Of a stretch of DNA of 64,000 nt, positions 24,637-34,296 are shown one piece after another; positions within the stretch are counted from its first letter, which is position 1; each line of letters begins with the position of its first letter. The translations under genes were made by a program, and so were the position numbers. Source of the DNA: JAHJQZ01 sp963675235. Its GTDB lineage: Bacteria; Pseudomonadota; Alphaproteobacteria; Rhizobiales; Devosiaceae. The DNA lies in NCBI GenBank assembly GCA_963675235.2, contig CAXXFU010000002.1, forward strand, positions 496,001 to 560,000. Reading direction: 5' to 3'. Under the pieces are notes generated by a model. That model searched no databases and was not told the origin of the DNA. It saw only the letters and a program-made list of their open reading frames with translations.

Positions 24637-26937
24637 ATGAAGTTCAGTGATGGCAACTGGCAAATCCCGGATGGACTGGCGTTGCGCCATCCGTTGCAGG
24701 TGCATGAAGTGCGCGTCGAGGGCGACGAACTGGTGGCTCTGGTCGCGTCGCGCGAACAGCAGACGCGCGGCGACCAGCTCAACCTGATGCTGTTCACCCT
24801 GAGGCTGTTCTCACCGGCTGAGGGGATCATTGGCGTCAGGATGGCCCACTATCTCGGCGGGCTGCCGGAACAACCTCAATTCGAGCTGACGCAGGCCCCC
24901 GGCAATGCGCGCATCGAACTGACCGACGAGTTCGCAATCCTCCATTCGGGTGCCTTTGCTGCACGCCTGCCGCGCAGCGGGGCTTACGGGCTTGACTTCC
25001 TGCGCGACGGCGAACGGTTGACCGGTTCGCGCCTGAAGGCAGGCGGATATGCGACAAAAGCCCCGGAGGATCAGGCGTACATGTTCGAGCGCCTCGATTT
25101 GACGGTAGGCGAAAACGTTTACGGGCTTGGTGAAAGGTTCGCTGCCTTCGTCAAGAACGGTCAGGGTATCGATATCTGGAACCGCGACGGCGGCACGGGC
25201 ACCGAACAGGCCTACAAGAACATTCCGTTCTTCATGACCAACCGAGGCTGGGGCGTTCTGGTCAATCATCCCGGGCGCGTCGAATTCGAAATCGCTTCGG
25301 AAAAGGTCTCCAAGGCCCAGTTCAGCGTTCCGGGCGAGGCGCTCGAATACTTTGTCATCGACGGCCCGACGCCGAAAAAGGTGATCGAGCGCTATACCGG
25401 GCTCACGGGCCGTCCGGCGCTGCCGCCGGTCTGGTCGTTCGGACTGTGGCTGTCGACTTCGTTCACGACGCGCTACGACGAGGCAACGGTGAAGAGCTTT
25501 GTTGACGGCATGCGCCAGCGCGGCATCCCGATGCAGGTCTTCCATTTCGACTGCTTCTGGATGCGTGGCCTGCACTGGTGCGATTTCGAATGGGACCCGG
25601 AAACCTTCCCCGATCCCGAAGGCCAGCTCGGGCGCATGAAGGAAGACGGCGCCAATATCTGTGTCTGGATCAATCCCTATATCGCCCAGCTCTCGCCGCT
25701 GTTCGAAGAGGGCAGGAGGCATGGCTATCTGCTCAAGCGTCCTGACGGCAGCGTCTGGCAGTGGGACAAGTGGCAACCGGGCATGGCCATTGTCGATTTC
25801 ACCAATCCGGAGGCATGCGAATGGTACACCGGCCATCTCCGGCGCCTTATGGATATGGGCGTCGATGCCTTCAAGACCGATTTTGGCGAACGCATCCCGA
25901 CAGATGTCGCCTGGCATGACGGCTCGGACCCCGAGCGCATGCACAACTACTACGCCTACCTCTACAACAAGGTGGTGTTCGAAATGATGCGCCGCGAGCG
26001 CGGTGACGATGCCATCGTCTTCGCCCGTTCCGCCTCGGTAGGATCGCAGAAATTCCCCGTCCACTGGGGCGGCGACTGCGATTCCAACTATGAATCGATG
26101 GCCGAGAGCCTTCGCGGAGGCTTGTCGCTCGGCCTTTCAGGCTTCGGCTTCTGGAGCCACGACATCGGCGGTTTCGAAGGCACGGCGCCGCCCGATGTCT
26201 ACAAGCGCTGGTGCGCCTTCGGCCTCTTGTCGAGCCATTCGCGCCTGCATGGCAGTGAATCCTATCGCGTGCCGTGGCTGTTCGACGAGGAATCGGTCGA
26301 CGTTCTCAGGCATTTCACCGAGCTGAAGTGCCGGCTGATGCCCTATCTGTATTCCGCCGCCCGCGAGGCGCACGAAACCGGCACGCCGATGATGCGCGCC
26401 ATGCTGCTTGAGTTCCCTGAGGACCCCGGCGCCGCCGCGCTCGACCGGCAGTACATGCTTGGCGGGTCGCTGCTGGTCGCACCCGTGTTCACCGAGAACG
26501 GCACGGTCGATGTCTACCTGCCGAACGGACGCTGGACGCATTTTTTGAGCGGGGCGGAAAAGCACGGCGGCTGGCATCGCGAAACCCACGATGTGTTTTC
26601 GCTACCGCTCTATGTGCGTGAGAACACACTGTTGCCGGTCGGCGCGCGCGACGACACTGTCGATTACGACCATGCCGATGGCGTCACCTTCGAGCTCTAT
26701 GCGCTTGGCGACGGGTTCACGGCATCCGCCACGGTCGAGGGCAAGGATGGCGAGGGGGTAACGGTCACCGCCATGCGCGACGGCAATGTCATCCATGTCA
26801 GTGCCGAAGGCGGCAAGCCTTGGCAGATGCTTGTCGTCGGCGAGGACGTCATCTGCGAGGACAGCAAGCCGGTTGGCGAAGCTCGCGGCACCCTTGTCGA
26901 GGGGCGGGCGTCGATGCGGCTACAGCTTGAGGGCTGA
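24637..26937 (+). CDS. yicI: GH31 alpha-xylosidase (YicI type)
   Basis: A 766-residue glycoside hydrolase that removes alpha-linked xylose from isoprimeverose and xyloglucan-derived oligosaccharides. It aligns by eye with E. coli YicI over its length (YicI is 772 residues): MKFSDGNWQIP at the start, YKNIPFFMTNRGWGVLVNHP, KTDFGERIPTD with nucleophile Asp415, and PVHWGGDCDSNYESM with acid/base Asp480. ATG 24637 is chosen because it matches the YicI N-terminus; an in-frame ATG 51 bases earlier adds residues without homology. No signal peptide, so it acts in the cytoplasm on imported oligosaccharides. It is convergent with the LacI regulator. Confidence 0.96.
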   Translation: MKFSDGNWQIPDGLALRHPLQVHEVRVEGDELVALVASREQQTRGDQLNLMLFTLRLFSPAEGIIGVRMAHYLGGLPEQPQFELTQAPGNARIELTDEFAILHSGAFAARLPRSGAYGLDFLRDGERLTGSRLKAGGYATKAPEDQAYMFERLDLTVGENVYGLGERFAAFVKNGQGIDIWNRDGGTGTEQAYKNIPFFMTNRGWGVLVNHPGRVEFEIASEKVSKAQFSVPGEALEYFVIDGPTPKKVIERYTGLTGRPALPPVWSFGLWLSTSFTTRYDEATVKSFVDGMRQRGIPMQVFHFDCFWMRGLHWCDFEWDPETFPDPEGQLGRMKEDGANICVWINPYIAQLSPLFEEGRRHGYLLKRPDGSVWQWDKWQPGMAIVDFTNPEACEWYTGHLRRLMDMGVDAFKTDFGERIPTDVAWHDGSDPERMHNYYAYLYNKVVFEMMRRERGDDAIVFARSASVGSQKFPVHWGGDCDSNYESMAESLRGGLSLGLSGFGFWSHDIGGFEGTAPPDVYKRWCAFGLLSSHSRLHGSESYRVPWLFDEESVDVLRHFTELKCRLMPYLYSAAREAHETGTPMMRAMLLEFPEDPGAAALDRQYMLGGSLLVAPVFTENGTVDVYLPNGRWTHFLSGAEKHGGWHRETHDVFSLPLYVRENTLLPVGARDDTVDYDHADGVTFELYALGDGFTASATVEGKDGEGVTVTAMRDGNVIHVSAEGGKPWQMLVVGEDVICEDSKPVGEARGTLVEGRASMRLQLEG

Positions 26938-26949
26938 TCGGGATCGACG

Positions 26950-27996
26950 TCAGGCGCGCCGTGCGATGGCTGGTGCGTGCGCGTCCGACTCGCCCTCGAC
27001 CAGTTCGGTCGGCCAGACCTTGCGGACGATGCCGTCGGAATAGGCCTTGGCATAAGCCGGCATCGACGCCAACAGCGCCCTGCCGAGCGTGATGCCGAGG
27101 CTGTCGAGATCCTCGCGGAAATAGGTGAGGCTTGGCGACAGATAGGCCGACTGCGGGCTGTCGCGGCCGATAACGGCAAAATCGCGCCCGGGCTGGAGAC
27201 TGGCCTCGGCGAGCCCACGGTAGAATCCCGCCGTCAGTCCGGGGTTGAGCAGGAAGATCGCCGTCGGCGGATCGTCCATGGCCAGAGCCTTGCGGGCGAT
27301 GGCGTGTCCGCTCGCTTCATTGGGAACGAATGGGAAGACGAGGTCGGCCTCGAGCGACAGTCCGTACGCGGCGAGCGTCTCGCGCGCGGCGTCGGCAAAG
27401 ACATGGCCGAGATTGGTGTCGTCGTCCGGCACGGTGATGGCGATGCGCTTGTGCCCCCTGGCGACGAAGCGCTTCATCGAGATGCGGGCCATGCCGGCAA
27501 AATCGGTGTCGAGCCAGGGCTGGCCGGCATCGGTCAGCGAGCGCCCGAGCGTGACGAACGGTACGTTCCGTTCCGCGAGGAAGTCGATTCTCGGATCGAC
27601 GTGCTGGATCGAGCTGAGGATGATCCCGTCGGCAAAGCTGCGCGAAACCATGCGCTTCAGATAGTCCTCGGCATTCTCCGCGGCGGGGCAGAGCAGAGCA
27701 ACAAGGTCGAGATGGTGCGGGTTGAGCACGGACTGGATGCCACTGAACACACCCATGATGAAAGTGTCGCCGTGCCCCGTGATCTCGTGGCTTGTCTGCA
27801 TCATGAAGGCGACGACACCGGTCTGGCCGCGCCTGAGGCTGCGCCCCGACTGGTTGGGTACATAGCCGAGTTCCCGGGCTGCCTCGTGGACGCGCTTGCG
27901 TGTTTCCTTGCTGACATCGGGACGGCTGTTGAGTGCACGGGACACCGTCCCGATCGAAAGATTGAGGTGCCGGGCCAGCCCCTTAATGCCGATCAT
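26950..27996 (-). CDS. LacI-family transcriptional regulator of the xyloside operon
   Basis: A 348-residue LacI/GalR repressor. The DNA-binding helix-turn-helix (residues 3-25, IKGLARHLNLSIGTVSRALN) is followed by the hinge helix (YVPNQSGRSLRRGQTG) and the periplasmic-binding-protein-like sugar domain. ATG 27996 is chosen because longer readings add over 50 residues before the helix-turn-helix. It is divergent from the ABC transporter genes, whose upstream region contains a LacI-type palindrome. The inducer is likely a xyloside or related oligosaccharide, inferred from neighbours. Confidence 0.92.
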   Translation of the reverse strand: MIGIKGLARHLNLSIGTVSRALNSRPDVSKETRKRVHEAARELGYVPNQSGRSLRRGQTGVVAFMMQTSHEITGHGDTFIMGVFSGIQSVLNPHHLDLVALLCPAAENAEDYLKRMVSRSFADGIILSSIQHVDPRIDFLAERNVPFVTLGRSLTDAGQPWLDTDFAGMARISMKRFVARGHKRIAITVPDDDTNLGHVFADAARETLAAYGLSLEADLVFPFVPNEASGHAIARKALAMDDPPTAIFLLNPGLTAGFYRGLAEASLQPGRDFAVIGRDSPQSAYLSPSLTYFREDLDSLGITLGRALLASMPAYAKAYSDGIVRKVWPTELVEGESDAHAPAIARRA

Positions 27997-28080
27997 CGTC
28001 TGTCCTGACCAATTTGCCCCATCCTTAGCCAATCCATGATGAACAGCCAATTGACTTGGTTGCGGTTTAAGAGATAATTC

Positions 28081-28096
28081 CCGTAAACGTTTTCGG
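28081..28096. promoter_or_regulatory. LacI-type operator candidate
   Basis: CCGTAAACGTTTTCGG is a near-perfect 16-base palindrome with a central CG, typical of LacI-family operators, with one mismatched pair. It lies 84 bases upstream of the LacI gene and 145 bases upstream of the binding-protein gene. A related half-like sequence, GCAAACGCTTTC, occurs near 31344, before the ATPase gene. Confidence 0.6.
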
Positions 28097-28240
28097 TCGA
28101 TGGCCGCAAGAGCAGGCGTGCGCGCGCTTACGGACAAATCCGCGCAAAACGGCTGCCGCGGCACGACAAAGGAGATCCGGCCATTGGCCCGAAAGGGCGC
28201 CGGTTAATGACGTGCACGGCGATCCAAGGAGGAGGAAGCC

Positions 28241-29491
28241 ATGAAAATTCTGACAAAACTCACACTCGCACTCGCTGCCACCGCAGCACTGTCCGCGACG
28301 GCTTCGGCCCAGACTTTCAAGATCTGGCACTATGAGCCGGCCGACAGCGCACTTGGCATCGCCTGGGACGCCGCCATCGAGGCCTTCAAGGAGAGCCACC
28401 CGGATGTCGACGTCCAGTTCGAACTGAAGACGTTCGACCAGATCAACCAGGCCGGCACGATGATCCTCAATTCATCCGAGGCTCCCGACGTCCTGGAATA
28501 CAACAAGGGCAACGGTACTGCCGGTCTCGCCGCCTCGCAGGGGCTGTTGCAGGCGCTCGACGAACCCTATCATGCCCGCGGCTGGGACCAGATCATTGCC
28601 GAGGAATCGCTGGCGCTGGGCAAGTATGACGAAGATGGCGTGTTCGGTTCCGGCCCGCTGGTCGGCATTCCGAACTACGGCGAGTTCGTCTCGGTGTTCT
28701 ACAATGCCGACATGCTGGCGGCCCGTGACATGGAGGTCCCGACAACATTCGACGAGTTCACGGCCATCATGGACGCCTTCGTCGCCGAGGGCATCACGCC
28801 GATCGTCGAAGCGGCCAACGACTATCCGGCCCAGCACCTGATGTACATGCTGGCTCTGAAAGAGGCCGACGCCGAGTGGATCGCCAATTTCGAAGGGCTC
28901 AAGGCCCCGCTTGACACGGCGCCGTTCCTTTATGCCGGCCAGATGCTCGTCGACTGGGTCGAGAAGGGCTACCTCTCCAAGGATGCTACCGGCATGAATG
29001 CCGACGACATGACCAACCAGTTCATGGCCGGCGCATCGCCGTTCGTGGTGGGTGGTACCTGGCTGTCGACGTCCTACGGCAATATCGAGGCCTTCGAGGC
29101 CAGCCAGTTCCTGTTCCCGGGCCAGAAATATGCGCCGGGCTCGACGGGCAACATGTGGGTGGTTCCGGTCAACGCCCAGAACAAGGAACTTGCCTATGAC
29201 TTCATCGGCATCACCTTGTCCAAGGATATCCAGAACCTGATGGGCAACAACGGCGGTCTGCCGGTTGCGGCCGATCCCTCCGCCATCACTGATCCGGTCG
29301 GCAAGACCACGACGGCGCTGTTCGGCGAGCTGGTGGCGCGCGGCGGTCTCGGCTTCTATCCTGACTGGCCGGTGGCCGGGTTCTACAACGAAGTCCTGCA
29401 GGCGACCCAGGCCGTCATCGGCGGCACGGCGACCCCCGAAGAGTTCGCGGCGCGTCTGAAGGAATTCTACGACGACGGCATGGACATGTAA
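28241..29491 (+). CDS. Carbohydrate ABC transporter substrate-binding protein
   Basis: A 416-residue periplasmic receptor of the sugar-binding SBP group (family 1). The Sec leader MKILTKLTLALAATAALSATASAQ cleaves after SAQ or SAS-type Ala. The mature part begins TFKIWHYEPADSALGIAWDAAIEAF, and Trp-rich segments (AEWIANFEGL, PVAGFYNEV) fit oligosaccharide binding. AGGAGGAGG is a strong ribosome binding site. With the two permeases and ATPase it forms a complete importer, probably for xyloglucan-type oligosaccharides given the alpha-xylosidase next door. Confidence 0.93.
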   Translation: MKILTKLTLALAATAALSATASAQTFKIWHYEPADSALGIAWDAAIEAFKESHPDVDVQFELKTFDQINQAGTMILNSSEAPDVLEYNKGNGTAGLAASQGLLQALDEPYHARGWDQIIAEESLALGKYDEDGVFGSGPLVGIPNYGEFVSVFYNADMLAARDMEVPTTFDEFTAIMDAFVAEGITPIVEAANDYPAQHLMYMLALKEADAEWIANFEGLKAPLDTAPFLYAGQMLVDWVEKGYLSKDATGMNADDMTNQFMAGASPFVVGGTWLSTSYGNIEAFEASQFLFPGQKYAPGSTGNMWVVPVNAQNKELAYDFIGITLSKDIQNLMGNNGGLPVAADPSAITDPVGKTTTALFGELVARGGLGFYPDWPVAGFYNEVLQATQAVIGGTATPEEFAARLKEFYDDGMDM

Positions 29492-29503
29492 TAGGCTCAG
29501 TGG

Positions 29504-29528
29504 TGCGGGGCGGGTGGTCCGCCCCGCA
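29504..29528 (+). other. Stem-loop between binding protein and first permease genes
   Basis: TGCGGGGCGG and CCGCCCCGCA pair perfectly over 10 bases with a five-base loop, starting 12 bases after the binding-protein stop. No T-run follows. Such hairpins often protect the binding-protein mRNA and lower expression of the permeases. Confidence 0.6.
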
Positions 29529-29542
29529 TCGGGCGTTTACTT

Positions 29543-30460
29543 ATGGCAGCAAGAATCCCCTCCTATCAGCAGAGTTCGGCGGCCTACTGGCTTTATCTTT
29601 TGCCGGGGCTGCTGGGATTCCTGATCGTGATCGGCGTGCCGTTCCTGATGAATATCGGCATCTCGCTGACCAAGTGGCGGGGCATCAAGGCGCCGAAATT
29701 CATCGGGCTCGACAACTACGAGCGCCTGATCGGCGATGGTGCCTTCTGGGCCTCGCTGGAACACACGTTGTTTTTCGTTGTCGCCATGGCCGTGGTGCCG
29801 ACGATCATTTCCCTGATCATCGCCTCGGTCCTATTCGACTATATCAGCGCCCGGTTCGGGCAGCAGATGTCGAGCTTTTTCCGCGCCGGCTACTACCTGC
29901 CGCAGATCCTGCCGATCTCGGTGGCGGGTGTGCTCTGGGGCTGGATTCTCAATCCGCACGGCGTGCTCAACCTCATCCTCGATGCAACCGGCCTCAGCGC
30001 TCTCAGCAACAACTGGCTCGGCGATCCCAACCTTGCCATCTATGCACTCGGCTTCGTCATGGTCTGGCTGCAGATCGGCTATTCGCTTGTCATCTTCATG
30101 GCCGGGCTCGGACGGGTCGATCCATCGCTTTACGAAGCGGCGGAGCTCGATGGCGCCAGCGCGGTGCAACGGTTCTGGTACGTCACCATTCCGATGCTCA
30201 AGCCGGAGATCTTCGTTGTCGGCCTGACGACGACGATCGCCGCGCTCAAGGTGTTCGCGCCGGTGTTCGTTCTGACCAATGGCGGGCCCGACAACGCCAC
30301 GCTCGTGCCGTCCTATTTCTCCTATTACCACTTCTTCTCGACCGTCCGGGTCGGCTACGGCGCAGCCATCGCCACGGCGCAGACGGCAATCACCATCGTT
30401 CTCGCCCTGATCTTTTTGTGGGTGCAAACGCGCCAGACCGAGGAGGCGGCCCATGACTGA
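29543..30460 (+). CDS. Carbohydrate ABC transporter permease (MalF/UgpA type)
   Basis: A 305-residue inner-membrane protein with six predicted helices. The cytoplasmic EAA loop that docks on the ATPase reads YEAAELDGASAVQRFWYVTIPML (residues 197-219). Its stop overlaps the next permease by eight bases, so the pair is coupled. First permease of the importer. Confidence 0.92.
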   Translation: MAARIPSYQQSSAAYWLYLLPGLLGFLIVIGVPFLMNIGISLTKWRGIKAPKFIGLDNYERLIGDGAFWASLEHTLFFVVAMAVVPTIISLIIASVLFDYISARFGQQMSSFFRAGYYLPQILPISVAGVLWGWILNPHGVLNLILDATGLSALSNNWLGDPNLAIYALGFVMVWLQIGYSLVIFMAGLGRVDPSLYEAAELDGASAVQRFWYVTIPMLKPEIFVVGLTTTIAALKVFAPVFVLTNGGPDNATLVPSYFSYYHFFSTVRVGYGAAIATAQTAITIVLALIFLWVQTRQTEEAAHD

Positions 30461-31325
30461 CACGGTCGGTGCCGCCCCGTCCGGCCTCAACACTCCGCGC
30501 CACAAGCGCGGCGCCCTGCGTTGGTGGGTGCTGGCGATTTTGCTCGTCTTTCTGGCCTTCATGCTGGCGCCGATCTTCCTTGCGCTCAACAATGCGCTGA
30601 AGACGGCAGCCGATTATGCTACCAACGGTCCGCTGGCCCTGCCTGCCGCGCTCGATTTCTCCGGCATCATCGGCTTCTGGGAATATGTCGATTTCCCCAA
30701 GAAGATCTGGAACAGTCTGCTGCTCAGCGGCTGCGCTGCCTTGTTTGGCGTGGCGCTTTCGCTGTTCAACGCCTATGCCATCGGCATTGGGCGCATCAAG
30801 GGCGGCAAGGTCATGCTGGTCATTCTGCTCCTGGGCATCATGATCCCGCAGGAATCGCTGATCTACCCGCTGTACTATCTGGCAAAATCGGTCGGGCTCT
30901 ACGACTCGCTTCTTGCGGTGATCATCATTTTCACCGTGATCCAGTCGATCTTCGGCACCTATCTGCTGTCGGCGGTACTGACGAGCTTCCCGCGCGAGAT
31001 CCTCGAGGCGGCGCGGGTCGACGGCGCCAACCGCTGGCAGATCCTGTGGTACGTCATCACGCCGATCCTTCGGCCGACGCTGGCTGTCCTGGCCACGTTC
31101 TATTTCATCTGGACCTGGAACGAATTCCTCATTCCGCTGGTCATGCTGATTTCGAACACCAACCAGACGGTTTCGGTGGCCTTGGGCAATCTCAGCGGCC
31201 AATATGTCTCGCAACCGACGATCACGGCGGCGGCGTCGCTGCTGGGCATCCTGCCGACGGTGATCTTCTTCCTGATCTTCCAGCGGACGCTGACCAAGGG
31301 CGTCGTCGTTGGGGCAGTGAAATGA
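30453..31325 (+). CDS. Carbohydrate ABC transporter permease (MalG/UgpE type)
   Basis: A 290-residue inner-membrane protein with six predicted helices and the EAA loop LEAARVDGANRWQILWYVITPIL. The N-terminus carries about 20 polar residues before the first helix (WWVLAILLVFLAFMLAPIFL). Overlaps the first permease gene by eight bases. The gap to the ATPase gene (47 bases) holds a possible LacI-like half site. Confidence 0.92.
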   Translation: MTDTVGAAPSGLNTPRHKRGALRWWVLAILLVFLAFMLAPIFLALNNALKTAADYATNGPLALPAALDFSGIIGFWEYVDFPKKIWNSLLLSGCAALFGVALSLFNAYAIGIGRIKGGKVMLVILLLGIMIPQESLIYPLYYLAKSVGLYDSLLAVIIIFTVIQSIFGTYLLSAVLTSFPREILEAARVDGANRWQILWYVITPILRPTLAVLATFYFIWTWNEFLIPLVMLISNTNQTVSVALGNLSGQYVSQPTITAAASLLGILPTVIFFLIFQRTLTKGVVVGAVK

Positions 31326-31372
31326 GCCCGGCCTGGCAGGGTCGCAAACGCTTTCAAACGGAGGGATGAGCA

Positions 31373-32428
31373 TTGGGTGCCGTCTCGATCAATGATGTTC
31401 GCAAGAAATTCGGACCGGTGGAGGTGCTTCACGGCGTCTCCGTCGATATCGGCGAGGGCGAGTTCGTCGTGCTGGTCGGCCCGTCCGGCTGCGGGAAATC
31501 GACATTGCTGCGCATGATCGCCGGGCTCGAGGACATCACCTCGGGCGAGATTTCCATCGGCGATCGCGTCGTCAACACCCTGGCGCCGAAAGACCGCGAC
31601 ATCGCCATGGTCTTCCAGACCTATGCGCTTTATCCTCACATGACCGTTGCCGACAATATGGGTTTCTCGCTCAAGCTGGCCGGCATTCCCAAGCAGGAGC
31701 GGCGCAAGCGCGTCGAGGCGGCTGCAGAGATCCTCGGGCTGACCGATTATCTCGACCGCCAGCCCCGGCAGCTGTCCGGCGGCCAGCGCCAGCGCGTTGC
31801 CATGGGCCGCGCCATTGTTCGCGATCCGGCGGTGTTCCTGTTCGACGAACCGCTTTCCAATCTCGACGCCAAACTGCGCGTGCAGATGCGCTCCGAGATC
31901 AAGCAGAACCACCAGCGTTTGAAGACGACGACCGTCTATGTCACCCACGACCAGATCGAGGCCATGACAATGGCCGACCGCATCGTCGTCATGAACGAGG
32001 GCCGTATCGAGCAGATCGGCTCACCGCTTGATCTCTATGACACGCCGGCCAACCGGTTCGTTGCCGGCTTCATCGGTTCACCGGCGATGAACATGCTCGA
32101 GGGCAGGTTCGAAGGCGACGCTTTTGTTGCGGCCGATGGTACCCGAATTCCGCTGGGCGCGAGGGTTCCGTCCGGATCGGAAGGGCGCGGGGTGATTCTC
32201 GGCATTCGCCCGGAGCATTTCCAGCTCGCCGAAGACGGCGTTGCCTGCGAGGTCATGACTGTCGAACCGACCGGCTCGGAAACCCAGGTGATGATGCGCT
32301 TCGCCGGCCAGGAAAGCATCGGCGCCTTCCGCGAGCGCATCGAGGCGAAGCCCGGCGGTTCGATCAACGTGCTGCCGCAGATGGAGAGCGTGCATCTGTT
32401 CGATGCAGAGAGCGGCGCGCGCATATAG
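31373..32428 (+). CDS. Carbohydrate ABC transporter ATP-binding protein (MalK/UgpC type)
   Basis: A 351-residue ATPase. Walker A is GPSGCGKST (residues 38-46), the signature is LSGGQRQRVAMGRA, Walker B is VFLFDEPLSNLD and the switch His follows in YVTHDQ. The C-terminal 110 residues form the regulatory OB-fold (TOBE-like) domain (GVILGIRPEHF). The start is a TTG at 31373, eight bases after GGAGGG; no ATG fits. It completes the importer. Confidence 0.93.
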   Translation: MGAVSINDVRKKFGPVEVLHGVSVDIGEGEFVVLVGPSGCGKSTLLRMIAGLEDITSGEISIGDRVVNTLAPKDRDIAMVFQTYALYPHMTVADNMGFSLKLAGIPKQERRKRVEAAAEILGLTDYLDRQPRQLSGGQRQRVAMGRAIVRDPAVFLFDEPLSNLDAKLRVQMRSEIKQNHQRLKTTTVYVTHDQIEAMTMADRIVVMNEGRIEQIGSPLDLYDTPANRFVAGFIGSPAMNMLEGRFEGDAFVAADGTRIPLGARVPSGSEGRGVILGIRPEHFQLAEDGVACEVMTVEPTGSETQVMMRFAGQESIGAFRERIEAKPGGSINVLPQMESVHLFDAESGARI

Positions 32429-32470
32429 AGAGTTTCGCGCTTCGTCATTCGGAATTGATCCGGAATCCGG

Positions 32471-32492
32471 CCGCGCGCAATTCTGCGCGCGG
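32471..32492 (+). terminator. Hairpin between convergent ATPase and dehydrogenase genes
   Basis: CCGCGCGCA (32471-32479) and TGCGCGCGG (32484-32492) pair perfectly around a four-base loop. Only a short A-run follows and there is no T-run, so it is either a weak terminator or part of an intergenic repeat. Confidence 0.4.
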
Positions 32493-32580
32493 AAAGACTC
32501 CATCGCTCGGCTGACGCTTCGCACTGGATTCCCGATCAAGTTGGCAGTGACAACTGAATGCCAGGCCATGCCGAGAACGC

Positions 32581-34101
32581 TCAGTCCTGGCGTAAGTCCT
32601 CCGGCAGCAGCTCCTCCGGCATGTTCTGGTAGGCGACCGGCCTGAGGAAACGCCGGATCGACAGCGTGCCGACCGAGGTGGCGCCGAAATTGGTCGAGGC
32701 CGGGTAGGGGCCGCCATGCACCATTGAATCGCAGACCTCGACACCGGTCGGGTAGTTGTTGACCAGAAGCCGTCCCGCCTTGCGTTCGATCACCGGCATC
32801 AGCTTTTGCGCCAGGGCAGTGTCGGCCTTGTCCATGTGCAACGTCGTCGTCAGCTGGCCTTCGAGACTGTGGGCGACGGCAAGCATCTCCTCTTCGTCAC
32901 TGGCGACAACCACCAGTCCGAGCGGTCCGAAGACCTCCTGGCCCAGCATCTTGTCGCCGAGCCAGTCGGTGCCTGTCGTGGCGTAAAGATAGGGTGTGGC
33001 GTTGCGCAGGTCGCAGGTCGAGGTCAGCAGTTCGCGGATTCCTTCGGTGCCGGCAACACGGTCGCGGCCAGCGCGATAGGCGCTGGCGATGCCGTCGGTC
33101 AGCATGGTCTGTTCACCGACGCCGCCAAGCGCCTCGGTGGCCGCGCCCATGAAGGCATCTGCCTCGCTGCCCGCGATGATGACCGAGATGCCGGGATTGG
33201 TGCAGAACTGGCCGGCGCCCATCGTCAGCGAGCCGGTCCAGCCCGAGGCGATTTCGTTGCCACGCGCCGCCGCGGCGGCAGGCAGGATGAACATCGGATT
33301 GACCGAACCCAGTTCGCCGAAGAACGGGATCGGTTCGGGCCGCGCGGCGCAAAGGTTGAACAGGGCCCGGCCGCCGCCATGCGAGCCGGTGAACCCGACC
33401 GCCTTGATGCGCGGATGGGTGACGAGCGCTTCGCCGACGGCGCGGTCGCCGCCCTGGATCAGCGAGAAGGTGCCAAGGGGCATGCCTGTCTTGAGAATGG
33501 CCGCGAGAATGGCGTCGGCGACGATTTCTCCGGTGCCGGGATGGGCCGAATGGCCCTTGACCACCACGGGACAACCGGCAGCCAGCGCCGCCGCCGTGTC
33601 GCCGCCCGCCGTCGAGAAGGCCAGCGGGAAATTGGAGGCACCAAAAACGCCGACCGGACCGATGGGGCGCTGCACCATCTTGATATCGGGGCGCGGCAGT
33701 GGCTGCCTGTCAGGCAGGGCGCCATCGTGACGGCGGTCGAGATAATCGCCCTTGAGAATGTGGCTGGCGAACAGCTTGAGCTGGCCGGTGGTGCGCCCGC
33801 GTTCGGAGATCAGCCGCGCTTCGGGAAGGCCGGTCTCGGCACTGCCGATCTCGGTGATGGCATCGCCACGGACATCCATCTCCTCGGCGATGGCATTGAG
33901 GAAGGCGGCGCGCTCGGCGCGGCTGGTGTAGCCATAGGTCCAGAAAGCTGCCTCTGCCGCTTCGGCAGCGTCGGCGACCAGAGCCGGCGTGCCGACGCAG
34001 AAACTGAACTGCGGCCCGGTGGCCGGAGCGTTCTCGAAGGTTTCGGGGCTGCCGACCCAGTCGCCGGCGATCAGGTGTCTTCCGTGGGGACGGTAGCTCA
34101 T
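32581..34101 (-). CDS. Alpha-ketoglutarate-semialdehyde dehydrogenase (KGSADH, ALDH superfamily)
   Basis: A 506-residue aldehyde dehydrogenase oxidising alpha-ketoglutarate semialdehyde (2,5-dioxopentanoate) to 2-oxoglutarate, the last step of oxidative pentose and hexarate routes. FGASNFPLAFSTAGGD and FTGSHGGGRALF form the cofactor site, PFFGELGSVNP carries the general-base Glu, and GAGQFCTNPG carries the nucleophile Cys. It resembles the KGSADH class rather than betaine or succinate-semialdehyde enzymes. ATG 34101 is chosen as GGAAGGACAAG lies upstream. It is divergent from the keto-deoxyarabonate dehydratase, its expected pathway partner. Confidence 0.9.
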   Translation of the reverse strand: MSYRPHGRHLIAGDWVGSPETFENAPATGPQFSFCVGTPALVADAAEAAEAAFWTYGYTSRAERAAFLNAIAEEMDVRGDAITEIGSAETGLPEARLISERGRTTGQLKLFASHILKGDYLDRRHDGALPDRQPLPRPDIKMVQRPIGPVGVFGASNFPLAFSTAGGDTAAALAAGCPVVVKGHSAHPGTGEIVADAILAAILKTGMPLGTFSLIQGGDRAVGEALVTHPRIKAVGFTGSHGGGRALFNLCAARPEPIPFFGELGSVNPMFILPAAAAARGNEIASGWTGSLTMGAGQFCTNPGISVIIAGSEADAFMGAATEALGGVGEQTMLTDGIASAYRAGRDRVAGTEGIRELLTSTCDLRNATPYLYATTGTDWLGDKMLGQEVFGPLGLVVVASDEEEMLAVAHSLEGQLTTTLHMDKADTALAQKLMPVIERKAGRLLVNNYPTGVEVCDSMVHGGPYPASTNFGATSVGTLSIRRFLRPVAYQNMPEELLPEDLRQD

Positions 34102-34296
34102 GTCGTCTTGTCCTTCCAAAGGGCGGCGGTGCGGGCCTGGCCGATTACCTCGTCACAGCATCGGCGCGGCTTGTTGCGTCGGGATAACAATACGCCGGAA
34201 AATTCGGGAATCGATGGACCCGTGTTCGGTCCTCAGCCTAGAGTCCGGCTTGCGGCATCGCAACATGTCTGCGCCGGTGGGGAGGCCGAAACGCCA

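Noticed and set aside
32806..34296. In-frame 5' extension of the DHDPS-family gene
   Set aside because: It is antisense to the dehydrogenase gene. Homology starts at ATG 34297, which has a ribosome binding site.
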